Assembly: GCA_036399055.1 (NCBI GenBank)
Contig: DASWNX010000015.1
Span: 79,242-143,241, forward strand
Source of the DNA: Jatrophihabitans sp.
Lineage (GTDB): Bacteria > Actinomycetota > Actinomycetes > Mycobacteriales > Jatrophihabitantaceae
DNA: 64,000 nt
Direction: 5' to 3'
Under the pieces are notes generated by a model. The model was given only the letters and a program-made list of their open reading frames with translations. It had not been told where the DNA came from and did no database searches. Every line of letters begins with the position of its first letter. The first letter of the stretch is position 1. Position numbers and translations under genes: made by a program. Shown in pieces: positions 1 through 8,032 of this stretch.

Positions 1-2
1 CC

Positions 3-482
3 CTCTCGATCTCCGACGGCGCCCTTCTGCCTACGAGCAGCGCCGCGGCGGACCCAGCGGCGCTTGCCGGCGCGCTGGCCGACTCGGTGCTGAATGGCCC
101 GGTGCGCGCGCTGGTCCAGACCAGCGCGCAGTTCGGGGTGTCGCCGCAGGTGCTCTGGGGCAACGTGGCCTCGGTGGTCAACGGAGCGCGAGCCCTGATC
201 GGCGTCGCCGCGCCGGGCTTGAGCGGACCTGCCGAGCAGATCGTCAGCGGCCTGCTGGCTCGGCCACCGCTGCACGGCAGGCATCAGGGCAGCGCAGCGG
301 CTGGGTTTCGCCGCCGCAGCTGCTGCCTGGTGTACCGGCTGGTGGCAGCTGCGGCGCCGGTGTGCGGCGACTGCGTGTTGACCCGAGGACCGACGCGGGC
401 CGACCGGGGAGCGACGCGGGCCGACCGGAAAGCGACGCCTGCCGACCGGGGACCGGGCGCCTCGACCGATTGGAGCGGGTGA
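3..482 (+). CDS. FhuF-like (2Fe-2S) ferric reductase, C-terminal part (5' truncated by window)
   Basis: Only the C-terminal part is in the window; the frame is open from base 3. The sequence ends with the cysteine pattern of the FhuF iron-reductase C-terminal domain (RRSCCLVYRL, then CGDC), that is CC-x(n)-C-x2-C, which in this family binds a 2Fe-2S cluster and helps release iron from siderophores in the cytoplasm. After CGDCVL there is an unusual tail of about 30 residues encoded by three 21-bp tandem repeats (TRADRGA-like units), and the stop codon lies inside the convergent tRNA gene. The family usually ends soon after the CGDC motif, so the tail is probably a recent read-through extension. 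The upstream start and N-terminus cannot be judged. Confidence 0.75.
   Translation, partial: LSISDGALLPTSSAAADPAALAGALADSVLNGPVRALVQTSAQFGVSPQVLWGNVASVVNGARALIGVAAPGLSGPAEQIVSGLLARPPLHGRHQGSAAAGFRRRSCCLVYRLVAAAAPVCGDCVLTRGPTRADRGATRADRKATPADRGPGASTDWSG
390..452 (+). repeat. three 21-bp tandem repeats in FhuF tail
   Basis: Three consecutive units (390-410, 411-431, 432-452) differ at only a few bases and keep the reading frame. They encode seven-residue units of the TRADRGA type and extend the FhuF-like protein up to the tRNA gene. Confidence 0.85.
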
Positions 483-544
483 CGGGAATCGAACCCGCGC
501 CGTCTGCTTGGGAAGCAGAAACTCTGCCATTGAGCTACACCCGC
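471..544 (-). tRNA. tRNA-Gly (anticodon CCC), CCA encoded
   Basis: The reverse complement folds as a complete tRNA. The acceptor stem GCGGGTG/CACCCGC is followed by discriminator T and a genomically encoded CCA. The D arm contains TAGCTCAATGGCAGAG, the anticodon stem TCTGC/GCAGA carries loop TTCCCAA (anticodon CCC, reading GGG), and the T arm contains GGTTCGATTCC. The 3' end overlaps the last 12 bases of the convergent FhuF-like reading frame. Confidence 0.95.
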
Positions 545-615
545 GTGCGCCACCGGCGCAACCGCCTCATCATGGTAGCGAACGGAGTTCTCCACTCCAG
601 CCGGTCCAGGCCTGG

Positions 616-858
616 TCAGCCCGTGCGGCTGAACTGCATCCAGTCCGCGTCGGTGTCGGGAGCGAACAGCACACCCGGGCCGCAGTCGAAGACCCGCTCG
701 ATGGCTCGGGCTGTCCCGAGTGAGCAGGTGGTGCGCCGGCCGGTGAACAGGTGGTTCACCGTGGCATGGCCGAGGCCGGCGGCACGGGCCAATTGCCGCT
801 CGGAAAGGCCCGCGGCATCCAGGAAATCAATCAGCGTCTGACGACTACGAAGCTGCAT
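616..858 (-). CDS. small XRE-type helix-turn-helix protein
   Basis: An 80-residue protein made almost entirely of a lambda-repressor-like HTH: LSERQLARAAGLGHATVNHLFTG is the helix-turn-helix, with the recognition helix around ATVNHLF. A good ribosome site (GAGGTGAGAA) sits before the ATG. Its presumed role is as a sequence-specific DNA-binding regulator. The C-terminal tail (DADWMQFSRTG) has no recognisable ligand domain. It is transcribed towards tRNA-Gly and divergently from the HTH gene at 1183, so the two may share a control region. Such small XRE genes are common in actinobacterial mobile DNA, but no integrase is visible here. The function is otherwise unknown. Confidence 0.8.
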   Translation of the reverse strand: MQLRSRQTLIDFLDAAGLSERQLARAAGLGHATVNHLFTGRRTTCSLGTARAIERVFDCGPGVLFAPDTDADWMQFSRTG

Positions 859-1029
859 GGGTTCTCACCTCGACCACGCGCCGCAACGCTAAGACCCACC
901 TATTCGTCATGTTGTCTTCCCCCTCGTGCAGCTGGCTCGGCGGTGACATCGGAGATGGCGACCGCAGAGTTGGATGTGTTCCATGCTGGAAAGTCCTGGC
1001 CGTCCAGTGACAGCCTGACTAGGCAGTTC

Positions 1030-1054
1030 GTCTACCGGCGTCTATACTGTCTAT
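1030..1054. promoter_or_regulatory. gtcta repeats in the divergent control region
   Basis: The 324-base gap 859-1182 between the two divergent HTH genes holds no convincing gene. It contains three copies of GTCTA starting at 1030, 1040 and 1049 (spacing 10 and 9), the last two forming GTCTATACTGTCTATA. This looks like an operator overlapping a promoter for the rightward HTH gene. The assignment is inferred from spacing and position only. Confidence 0.35.
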
Positions 1055-1182
1055 AGTCGCCAGCGACCCGCGACGTGATACTAATCAGGACATCTCGGCA
1101 CAAGCAAGAGCTGTTCTTTGGAAAGCGGTCCCTCTACGCTGTCGCTTGCTGTGTCGATCACCGTCGAAGGAACCCGCCGCTA

Positions 1183-1752
1183 TTGAGCACGCTGTCTGAG
1201 TACCTCAACGAGCACCTACCAGCCGGGTGGCAGAAGCCGCAGTTGGTAGAGGCTCTCAGCGGCACGCTCGACCGGGCGACGGTCTACCGGTACCTGGCTG
1301 GAAGCCATCCGAGAAGTCCGGCGGAGTCAGTGCTGGAGGCGTTTGCCGCAGTGCTTCCCGGGGTGTCGGTGGTAGAGCTGCGAGCCGCGGCGAACCTGTC
1401 GACCGGCGCCGAGGAGCCGTGGGTGCCGCCGGTCGAGGCCAACCGGCTCAACTACGCGCAGCGGCGAGCGCTGGAGACGTTCATCAAGGCGACGGTGGGA
1501 CCGGTCGATGACACCGACGAGCCGGCGGACCACGAGTCGGTGGACCCCGGGCCGGCGGATGCGCAGCCACCGCTGGCCGTGCGCCCCAGCGCCCCGGCGT
1601 TGACCGAGCAGGAGCGAGCAGAGGTGGGCAGCTACATCCGCCGGCTGCGTGCCTCGGGCCGTAAGGATCTGGCCGACCGGGTGGCGGCGTCGCTGGCGGC
1701 CAACCCGGCTGTGGAGGCCAGCGAGGTCGCCAGGCGCCCGGCTGACGCCTGA
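1183..1752 (+). CDS. HTH-domain transcriptional regulator
   Basis: Residues about 1-70 (LSEYLNEHLPAGWQKPQL, then RATVYRYLAGSHPRSP) form an XRE-like HTH. A variable linker follows, then a basic C-terminal segment (SYIRRLRASGRKDLADRV). I chose the TTG at 1183: it begins the typical HTH N-terminus, has GAAGG upstream, and the in-frame extension back to a GTG at 1075 has weak codon bias and a tRNA/promoter-like composition. It resembles in layout the HTH protein at 48874 (N-terminal HTH, Ala/Pro/Thr linker). The downstream dcd gene starts 40 bases after the stop. The regulated target is unknown. Confidence 0.7.
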   Translation: MSTLSEYLNEHLPAGWQKPQLVEALSGTLDRATVYRYLAGSHPRSPAESVLEAFAAVLPGVSVVELRAAANLSTGAEEPWVPPVEANRLNYAQRRALETFIKATVGPVDDTDEPADHESVDPGPADAQPPLAVRPSAPALTEQERAEVGSYIRRLRASGRKDLADRVAASLAANPAVEASEVARRPADA

Positions 1753-1791
1753 CGTCGCGAGCCCGTTCACCGGTTCGGTACTGTCCGCGCC

Positions 1792-2370
1792 ATGCTGTTG
1801 AGCGATCGAGACATCCGGGCTGAGGTCCAGGCAGACCGCTTGCGGTTGCAGCCATGGGATCCCGAGCTTGTCCAGCCGTCCTCGATCGACGTCCGGCTGG
1901 ATCGCTACTTCCGGGTCTTCAACAACTCCCAGTACACCCACATCGACCCCGCCCTGCAGCAGGATGAGTTGACCTCCCTGGTGGAGCCGGCCGGCGACGA
2001 GCCGTTCGTGCTGCATCCCGGCGAGTTCGTGCTCGGCTCCACGCTCGAGGTCGTGACCCTGCCCGACGACCTGGCCAGCCGCCTGGAGGGCAAGTCCTCA
2101 CTCGGCAGGCTCGGCCTGATCACCCATGCCACCGCGGGCTTCATCGACCCGGGGTTCTCCGGTCACATCACGCTGGAGCTGTCGAACGTCGCCAACCTGC
2201 CGATCACCTTGTGGCCCGGCATGAAGATCGGCCAGCTGTGCGTGTTCCGGTTGTCCTCGCCGGCCGAGCATCCCTACGGCAGTGAGCGCTACGGCTCGCG
2301 CTACCAGGGCCAGCGAGGGCCGACGCCGAGCCGGTCCTATCGCAACTTCACCCGGTGGCCCACGTCCTGA
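1792..2370 (+). CDS. dcd: dCTP deaminase (probably bifunctional dCTP deaminase/dUTPase)
   Basis: The 192-residue protein matches the Dcd family over its full length: [12 protein letters not shown] at the start, SSIDVRLD, the active-site segment [21 protein letters not shown], and [20 protein letters not shown]. Dcd deaminates dCTP to dUTP in thymidylate synthesis. Actinobacterial homologues such as the M. tuberculosis enzyme also hydrolyse dUTP to dUMP, and the length and motifs fit that bifunctional type. It is cytosolic and a homotrimer in the family. The short gap from the upstream HTH gene could allow co-transcription, but the pairing is not a known operon. Confidence 0.95.
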   Translation: MLLSDRDIRAEVQADRLRLQPWDPELVQPSSIDVRLDRYFRVFNNSQYTHIDPALQQDELTSLVEPAGDEPFVLHPGEFVLGSTLEVVTLPDDLASRLEGKSSLGRLGLITHATAGFIDPGFSGHITLELSNVANLPITLWPGMKIGQLCVFRLSSPAEHPYGSERYGSRYQGQRGPTPSRSYRNFTRWPTS

Positions 2371-2412
2371 TCAGCTGAGCTCGTCTCGGGAGCGGGGCTG
2401 AGACCGGGGCGG

Positions 2413-3153
2413 CTAGCCTCGTCCGGACCGGACCGTGAAGTCCTGCTGCCACCGGTCAGCCAGCGTCAGGTCCCCGCGCAGGGCCACGTCGTCATCGCCG
2501 GCCCGGTTCCAGATCCACTGGTAGAGGTCGCTGGCCAGGCCGAACACGGTCAGGTCGGCGCCGTCCACGGCAGCCGGCCGGCAGCTCAGCAGGTCCGGGC
2601 CGACGCTCAGCGTCCAGGACGCGTTGGAATCCAGCGGGGTCAGTGAGATCGTCCGGTCTTGGGACAGGCCGCTTCGGTCGAAGCGGGTGGCCTGGCCGGT
2701 GAGCAGCTCGTCGATGCCGTCGGCCGCGAACTCCGGCTCGAAGCCCTCGACGCCGAAACCGGCCGCCAGCTGGGCGTCGACCCGGTGGATGGCCGTCTCG
2801 TGCGCCATCCGGCGGGCCCAGAACAGCTTGCCCGACGGCGCCGGCGCCATGGTCCAGACCGCCGCGGAGGCCGACGTCGCCCGCAGCCGGCTCACCACCT
2901 CGCGCAAGCCGGCGTCATAGACCTCGAACAGCTCCTCCTCGGCCGGCGCGCTGAACTCGAAGGCCTCAGGCCGGCCACCGCACAGGACCGAGTTCGCCCA
3001 GCCGTACACCCTGATGACGTGCGCCAGCAGCTGGGCAACGCTCCAGCCGGGGCAGGACGGCACACCGGCGCTCAACGCCGACTGGCGGGCCGAGTCCCGC
3101 AGCAGCCGGCCCTGCCGCTCCAGCTCATCGAGGTAGTGCTCGAAGCCCAACAC
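2413..3153 (-). CDS. maleylpyruvate isomerase family mycothiol-dependent enzyme
   Basis: The 246-residue protein has the DinB/MDMPI N-terminal four-helix fold: a histidine in the first helices (LAHVIRVYGWAN) and HETAIHRVDAQLA in the middle, where the family places metal-binding His residues. The C-terminal MDMPI half contains DLTVFGLASDLYQWIWNR. The family uses mycothiol as thiol cofactor in isomerisation or detoxification; the actual substrate here is unknown. The GTG start lies immediately next to the stop codon of ilvE on the same strand, so it is almost certainly co-transcribed downstream of ilvE. Confidence 0.85.
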   Translation of the reverse strand: MLGFEHYLDELERQGRLLRDSARQSALSAGVPSCPGWSVAQLLAHVIRVYGWANSVLCGGRPEAFEFSAPAEEELFEVYDAGLREVVSRLRATSASAAVWTMAPAPSGKLFWARRMAHETAIHRVDAQLAAGFGVEGFEPEFAADGIDELLTGQATRFDRSGLSQDRTISLTPLDSNASWTLSVGPDLLSCRPAAVDGADLTVFGLASDLYQWIWNRAGDDDVALRGDLTLADRWQQDFTVRSGRG

Positions 3154-4242
3154 TCAGCTGAGCCGGTGCATCCAGCCGTGCGGGTCAGGAGCCTTTCCGG
3201 TCTGCAGGTCTAGCAGCGTCTTGCGCAACCGCATGCTCACCGGTCCCGCCCCGCCGTCGCCGACCGTCCACTCCGACTCGGCGCTCTTGACGTGACCGAC
3301 CGGTGTGATCACCGCGGCGGTGCCGCAGGCGAAGACCTCGGTCAGCTCGCCGCTGACGTTGCCGGCCTGCCAGTCCTCGACCGAGATGACGGCCTCGTCC
3401 GTGCCGTAACCCAGGTCCCGGGCCACCGTGAGCAGCGACTCCCGAGTGATGCCCGGCAGCAGCGTGCCGGTCAGCTTCGGTGTCACCAGCCGGGCGTCGG
3501 CGCCGCTGCCGTAGACGAAGTACAGGTTCATGCCGCCCATCTCTTCGACGTAGCGGTGCTCCACGGCGTCGAGCCAGACGACCTGGTCACAGCCCTGCTG
3601 GGCGGCCTGGGCCTGGGCCACCAGCGATGCGGCGTAGTTGCCGGCGCACTTGGCGTCGCCGGTGCCGCCCGGGGCGGCCCGGCTGTACTCGGTCGACAAC
3701 CAGACAGTCACCGGCTGCACGCCGCGCGCGAAGTAGGGCCCGACGGGCGAGGCGATCAGCAGGTAGGAGTAGGTGTTGGCGGCCCGGACACCCAGCGCGG
3801 CCTCGGTGGCGATCATGAACGGGCGCAGGTACAGCGACGCCTCCGGGCCGTCGCCGACCCAGGCCTGGTCGATGTCCACCAATGCCTGAACGGACTCCAG
3901 AAACAGCTCGGCCGGCAGTTCCGGCATCGCCAGCCGGGCGGCCGAGCGGGCGAACCTGGCGGCGTTGGCCTCAGGGCGGAAGGTCGCGATCGAGCCGTCC
4001 GGCTGGCGGTAGGCCTTGAGCCCCTCGAAGATCAGCTGCCCGTAGTGCAAGGCGCTGGTGGCCGGGTCAAGGGACAGCGGGCCGTAGGGCAGCACCTCGC
4101 CAGGACCCCAGCCGGCCTCCGCCGTCCAGTCGATCTTGACCATGTGATCGGTGCGGAACCGGCCGAAACCGGGGTCAGCCAACGCAGCAGCCCGGTCGGC
4201 GTCGGAGAGCGGGTTCGGGTTGCGATGCACGGTGAAGGCCAT
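3154..4242 (-). CDS. ilvE: branched-chain amino acid aminotransferase
   Basis: The 362-residue class IV PLP aminotransferase transfers the amino group between glutamate and the 2-oxo acids of Leu, Ile and Val. Diagnostic segments are QLIFEGLKAYRQPDGSI, the PLP-lysine region GGTGDAKCAGNYAASL, YVEEMGGMNLYFVY, and LPGITRESLL. The length matches the actinobacterial BCAT group. The protein starts MAFTVHRNPNPLSD at an ATG. It is first in a two-gene unit with the mycothiol-dependent isomerase-like gene. Confidence 0.95.
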   Translation of the reverse strand: MAFTVHRNPNPLSDADRAAALADPGFGRFRTDHMVKIDWTAEAGWGPGEVLPYGPLSLDPATSALHYGQLIFEGLKAYRQPDGSIATFRPEANAARFARSAARLAMPELPAELFLESVQALVDIDQAWVGDGPEASLYLRPFMIATEAALGVRAANTYSYLLIASPVGPYFARGVQPVTVWLSTEYSRAAPGGTGDAKCAGNYAASLVAQAQAAQQGCDQVVWLDAVEHRYVEEMGGMNLYFVYGSGADARLVTPKLTGTLLPGITRESLLTVARDLGYGTDEAVISVEDWQAGNVSGELTEVFACGTAAVITPVGHVKSAESEWTVGDGGAGPVSMRLRKTLLDLQTGKAPDPHGWMHRLS

Positions 4243-4420
4243 GGTTCGTCATCCTAATAACCCAGCAGCATGGCGTCACGCCAACGGATGCTCTCGGCCC
4301 CGTGGGCAGCGGGCCGGTCAGCCAGGCAGCCCGCCGACAGCGCTTGGCAACGTGGCGGTGAGCGCCCGCGGCGACTGCTGCGCTGCGCGCGGGTGTGGCC
4401 GAGGTCCTAGGCTGGCGGTC

Positions 4421-5950
4421 ATGATCGGCCCAGAGACCGTGGCGGAGCCAGCGGCGCTGCCCCGACAGGTGGCGGTCCTGATCATCGGAGCGGGCTTTGC
4501 CGGACTGGCCAGCGCCATCAAGTTGGCAGCCAGCGGAGAGCAGGACTTCTTGTGCGTCGACCGGGGGCCTGAGGTGGGTGGCACCTGGCGCGACAACACC
4601 TATCCGGGCGCGGCCTGCGACGTGCCGTCCCAGCTGTACTCCTTCTCCTTCGCGTTGAACCCGGACTGGACGCGGTCGTTCTCGACGCAGCCGGAGATCC
4701 AGGACTACCTGCGTGAAGTCGCCCGCGACTCCGGCGTCACGGACCGCTTCCGGTTCGGGGTGGAGGTTCTCGCCGCCTCCTGGGACTCCGAATGCGCGCT
4801 GTGGCGGGTCGAGACCTCCGCCGGCCCGGTCGCGGCCAACCTGCTGGTGTCAGCCGCCGGGGCGCTGTCGGAGCCGAAGCTGCCCGAGGTGCCCGGCCTT
4901 GAGGACTTCGGCGCAGCGGTGTTCCACTCGGCCCGGTGGGACCACGGCCAGTCGCTGGCCGGCAAGCGGGTGGCGGTGATCGGCACCGGGGCCTCGGCGA
5001 TCCAGATCGTGCCGGCCATCGCCGGCCAGGTGGCCCAGCTGCAGGTGTACCAGCGGACCGCGCCGTGGGTGCTGCCTCGCCACGACCGCGAGTACCGGCG
5101 GCTGGAGAGGTCGGCGATGCGCCGCGTTCCCGGTCTTCAGCGACTGCTGCGAAACCTGGTCTACCTCGGCAGGGAAGCCACCGTGCCGATGTTCATCGCC
5201 GCGCCGAAGCTCGCCTCGCTGGTGAGCAGGTCCGCCACCGCCAACATCAACCGCGCGATCGCCGACCCGGTGCTGCGCGAGAAGGTGCGCCCGCACTTCG
5301 CCTTGGGGTGCAAGCGGGTGCTGATCTCCAACGACTGGTACCCGGCGCTGGCCCGCGACAACGTCGAGCTGATCACCGAGCCGATCTCACACCTCACCCG
5401 CGACACCATCGTGACCGCGGACTCGACGGCGCGCGAGGTCGACGTGCTGATCGTGGCCACCGGATTCCAGGCCACCGAGCAGCCGATCGCCGACCTGATC
5501 AAGGGCAGGGACGGCCAGACGCTGGGCCAGGCCTGGTCCGAACGCGGCGTCCAGGGCTACAAGGGCGCCACCGTGCACGGCTTTCCCAATCTCTTCTTCG
5601 TGGTCGGGCCCAACACCGGCTTGGGTCACTCGTCCATGGTGTACATGATCGAGTCGCAGGTGGCCTACCTGGTGGACGCCTGGCGGCAGATGCGCCGGCA
5701 CGGCCTGGCCACCGTGGAGCCGCTCGCTGCCGCCGAGCAGGCCTGGAACGCCGACCTGCAGCGGCGGATGCGTCGGACGGTCTGGAGCACCGGCGGGTGC
5801 CGCAGCTGGTACCTCGACGCCCACGGCCGCAACGTCGCGCTGTGGCCCCGGACCACCTACAAGTTCCGCCGGCTCACCTCGTCCTTCGATCTGGGGGCCT
5901 ACCGCAGCACCGCACTCGCCGACCGGCCGGAGCCGGCGAGCATCCCATGA
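4421..5950 (+). CDS. flavin-containing (Baeyer-Villiger-type) monooxygenase
   Basis: The protein has about 509 residues. The N-terminal FAD Rossmann motif is VLIIGAGFAGLASAIKL, followed by GGTWRDNTYPGAACDVPSQLY, typical of Baeyer-Villiger monooxygenases. The BVMO-like fingerprint is FHSARWDH and the NADPH Rossmann motif is VAVIGTGASAIQI. A C-terminal segment GPNTGLGHSSMVYMIESQ closes the fold. Such enzymes insert oxygen next to ketones or oxidise heteroatoms. ATG 4421 is used rather than a far upstream in-frame start, because it precedes the FAD motif by the usual distance. Its stop overlaps the next gene (ATGA), suggesting translational coupling with the SDR. The substrate is unknown. Confidence 0.88.
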   Translation: MIGPETVAEPAALPRQVAVLIIGAGFAGLASAIKLAASGEQDFLCVDRGPEVGGTWRDNTYPGAACDVPSQLYSFSFALNPDWTRSFSTQPEIQDYLREVARDSGVTDRFRFGVEVLAASWDSECALWRVETSAGPVAANLLVSAAGALSEPKLPEVPGLEDFGAAVFHSARWDHGQSLAGKRVAVIGTGASAIQIVPAIAGQVAQLQVYQRTAPWVLPRHDREYRRLERSAMRRVPGLQRLLRNLVYLGREATVPMFIAAPKLASLVSRSATANINRAIADPVLREKVRPHFALGCKRVLISNDWYPALARDNVELITEPISHLTRDTIVTADSTAREVDVLIVATGFQATEQPIADLIKGRDGQTLGQAWSERGVQGYKGATVHGFPNLFFVVGPNTGLGHSSMVYMIESQVAYLVDAWRQMRRHGLATVEPLAAAEQAWNADLQRRMRRTVWSTGGCRSWYLDAHGRNVALWPRTTYKFRRLTSSFDLGAYRSTALADRPEPASIP

Positions 5951-6828
5951 CCCGACTGGCGGGCAAGGTGGTGGTGATCACCGGCGCGGGGTCCGGCATC
6001 GGCCGGGCGCTGGCGCTGGCGGCGGCCGGCCGCGGCGCCCGACTGGCGCTGTCGGACATCGACCAAGCCGGCCTGTCTGAGACGGTCCGGCTGCTCGGTG
6101 GCGCCACAGCGCGGGCGGACCGGCTCGACGTCCGGGACCGGGCGGCGATGTCGGCGTACGCGGCGTCGGTGGCCGCGGAATTCGGACAGGTCAACGTGGT
6201 CGTCAACAACGCCGGCGTCGCTTTGACCGGTGGGGTGCTCGAGGTGGCCTATTCGGACTTCGAGTGGGTCATGGACGTCGACTTCTGGGGCGTGGTGAAC
6301 GGCACCAGGGAGTTCCTGCCCTACCTGATCGCCGGCGGGGACGGCTACCTGGTGAACGTGTCGAGCCTGTTCGGACTGCTCAGCGTGCCGGGTCAGAGCG
6401 CCTACAACGCCGCGAAGTTCGCGGTTCGCGGCTTCACCGAGTCGGTGCGCCAGGAGATGCTGGTCGCCGGGCACCCGGTTCGGGTCTCGTGCGCGCACCC
6501 CGGCGGGGTCAGGACGTCGATCGCCCGCAACGGCAGGGTCGCGCCGGGCCGGGACCAGGCGGCGCTGGCCGACTTCTTCGACCGCAGGCTGGCCCGCACC
6601 AGCGCAGGCAAGGCGGCCGAGGTGATCCTGGCCGGAATGCTGGCAGGCAAGCCGCGGATCATGGTCGGCGCGGACGCCAGGGTGCTCGACGCGCTGGTCA
6701 GGGTGCTGGGCGCCCGCTACCAGCGGCTGGTGGCCAGGGCGGTCGCCCGCGTCGCCCCGTACAGCGAACCTGCCCCGCTCACGCCTGGGACGAGCACTGC
6801 CCAGGGCGGCGCATCGGCAGATGGCTGA
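5947..6828 (+). CDS. short-chain dehydrogenase/reductase
   Basis: A 293-residue classical SDR with NAD(P)-binding TGAGSGIG, NNAG, catalytic serine in VSSLFG, and YNAAK (Tyr and Lys of the active site). It overlaps the stop of the monooxygenase gene by the ATGA arrangement. SDR-BVMO pairs commonly oxidise an alcohol to a ketone and then the ketone to an ester; that pathway is an inference here. The 3' end overlaps the convergent acetyltransferase gene by about 50 bases. Confidence 0.9.
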   Translation: MTRLAGKVVVITGAGSGIGRALALAAAGRGARLALSDIDQAGLSETVRLLGGATARADRLDVRDRAAMSAYAASVAAEFGQVNVVVNNAGVALTGGVLEVAYSDFEWVMDVDFWGVVNGTREFLPYLIAGGDGYLVNVSSLFGLLSVPGQSAYNAAKFAVRGFTESVRQEMLVAGHPVRVSCAHPGGVRTSIARNGRVAPGRDQAALADFFDRRLARTSAGKAAEVILAGMLAGKPRIMVGADARVLDALVRVLGARYQRLVARAVARVAPYSEPAPLTPGTSTAQGGASADG

Positions 6829-7264
6829 TGCCGTCCTCGAGGTACTGCGGGCCGGCCGGCTCGAAGCCGAACCGCTGATACCAGCCTGCCAGCGGCGACT
6901 GCGCGTCCAGCACTACCTCGATCCCGGCCGGCAGGTCAGCCGACGCGGCGTCGGAGTCCAGAACCTCCAGCGCCCGGCGCAGCAACAGGCTGGCGACTCC
7001 GCTCGCCCTGGCCTGCCGGGCAGTGGCGACCCGGCCGATCCGGGCGGTGGCCCGGTCCTCGCGCAGGATTCGCAGGGTGGCCACGACCGCTGCCCCCTCG
7101 GCCGCCCATAGCCAGCGGGCGCCTGGCTCCAGGTCCCGGCCGTCCAACTCGGGATACGGGCACTGCTGCTCCACCACGAAGACGTCGACCCGCAGCTGAA
7201 GGATCCGGTAGAGGGTGGCGGCGTCAAGGTCAGACGGCGCGGCCAGGCGCAGCTCAAGGCTCAC
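6779..7264 (-). CDS. GNAT family N-acetyltransferase, ElaA-like
   Basis: The 161-residue GNAT fold begins at GTG 7264 (SLELRLAAPSDLDAATLY). It contains RVDVFVVEQQCPYPELDGRD, the hallmark of ElaA-type acetyltransferases, then the acetyl-CoA-binding region IGRVATARQARASGVASLLL and the C-terminal WYQRFGFEPAGPQYLEDGI, followed by HLPM. The acceptor substrate is unknown. A longer frame back to 7402 is unlikely because the added residues have no family match. It is convergent with, and overlaps, the SDR gene. Confidence 0.88.
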   Translation of the reverse strand: MSLELRLAAPSDLDAATLYRILQLRVDVFVVEQQCPYPELDGRDLEPGARWLWAAEGAAVVATLRILREDRATARIGRVATARQARASGVASLLLRRALEVLDSDAASADLPAGIEVVLDAQSPLAGWYQRFGFEPAGPQYLEDGISHLPMRRPGQCSSQA

Positions 7265-7402
7265 GCAGCTCAGCGTAGTCAGCGGCCGCTGCCGTTCGAG
7301 CCGAGCCCGAACACAACCCTGACACTTCTCTGCTTCCGGGCGAACCTTGACGCGCCACCGTTGACAGGGTCCACTCATGGCAGCTTTCGACAGGGAGATC
7401 AC

Positions 7403-7978
7403 ATGCTGAAGAAGATCGTGTTCGCGACCTCGGCTGCGGCCCTGGTGCTCGGAGCCGGCACTGCCGCGCTGGCCACCTCGGGCAGCGCCGGTTCGCCCAG
7501 CGCTTCGACCTCGTCCAGCGCTTCGACCTCGTCCAGCGCTCCGAACTCGTCCAGCGCCGGGCCGGGCGCCGCCGCGCCGGGCGTGGCAGCTCGCGCGAAG
7601 GCGCGCAAGCCCGCGCTCCGGGCGCTCGGCCGGTCACTGCACGCCGAGTGGGTGACCCGCGATCGCGACAACGAGAACGCCTTCGTCACCCATCACGCGA
7701 TTCGGGGCGAGGTCACCGCGGTCTCGGCCACCGCGGTCACCGTGAAGGCCCTGGACGGCTTCACCCAGACCTACGCGATCACCAGCGACACCAAGGTGCG
7801 CCTTCGGAAGAACCTCCAGGGCCAGAGCCAGGGCCAGGGCAAGGGTCAGGGCCAGGGCCAGGGCAATGGCGGCGCTGCCGGGACGATCAGCGACGTGCGG
7901 GTCGGCGACAAGGTCGCCGTCACCGGCGTCGGAACCAGCAGCCTGACCGCCACGCACGTCGTGGCCGCAACGAAGTAG
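7403..7978 (+). CDS. secreted DUF5666-like protein with low-complexity repeats
   Basis: A 191-residue protein with a Sec signal peptide (MLKKIVFATSAAALVLGAG, cleavage near ALA-TSG). A Ser/Thr linker follows, encoded by 18-bp tandem repeats. A beta-rich domain (GEVTAVSATAVTVKALDGF, then TYAITSDTKVRL) is interrupted by a Gly-Gln-Lys repeat and resumes as VGDKVAVTGVG. This alternation resembles DUF5666/OB-like extracellular domains. ATG 7403 has the site CAGGGAG upstream. The function is unknown; it presumably sits in the cell envelope. It is convergent with the two-component system genes, which could regulate it, though nothing in the sequence proves this. Confidence 0.75.
   Translation: MLKKIVFATSAAALVLGAGTAALATSGSAGSPSASTSSSASTSSSAPNSSSAGPGAAAPGVAARAKARKPALRALGRSLHAEWVTRDRDNENAFVTHHAIRGEVTAVSATAVTVKALDGFTQTYAITSDTKVRLRKNLQGQSQGQGKGQGQGQGNGGAAGTISDVRVGDKVAVTGVGTSSLTATHVVAATK
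7501..7554 (+). repeat. 18-bp tandem repeats in Ser/Thr linker
   Basis: Three in-frame 18-bp units (7501, 7519, 7537), the first two identical, encode ASTSSS-type hexapeptides just after the signal peptide. Confidence 0.9.
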
Positions 7979-8032
7979 GGCCTGCCGGTCCGAGTCAGAC
8001 CAGCCAGGGCAGAAGTGCGTCTCTGGAGTAGC

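Noticed and set aside
471-1752. Integrated element at tRNA-Gly with XRE genes
   Set aside because: No integrase, excisionase or duplicated tRNA 3' end is visible, and the HTH genes are on the 5' side of the tRNA.
4936-5946. Long Arg/Pro-rich reading frame inside the monooxygenase gene
   Set aside because: It is an out-of-frame shadow of high-GC coding sequence; only the part from ATG 5947 is a real SDR gene.
7820-7870. CRISPR-like short repeats
   Set aside because: Gly-Gln codon repeats inside a secreted protein gene; no spacers, no cas genes.
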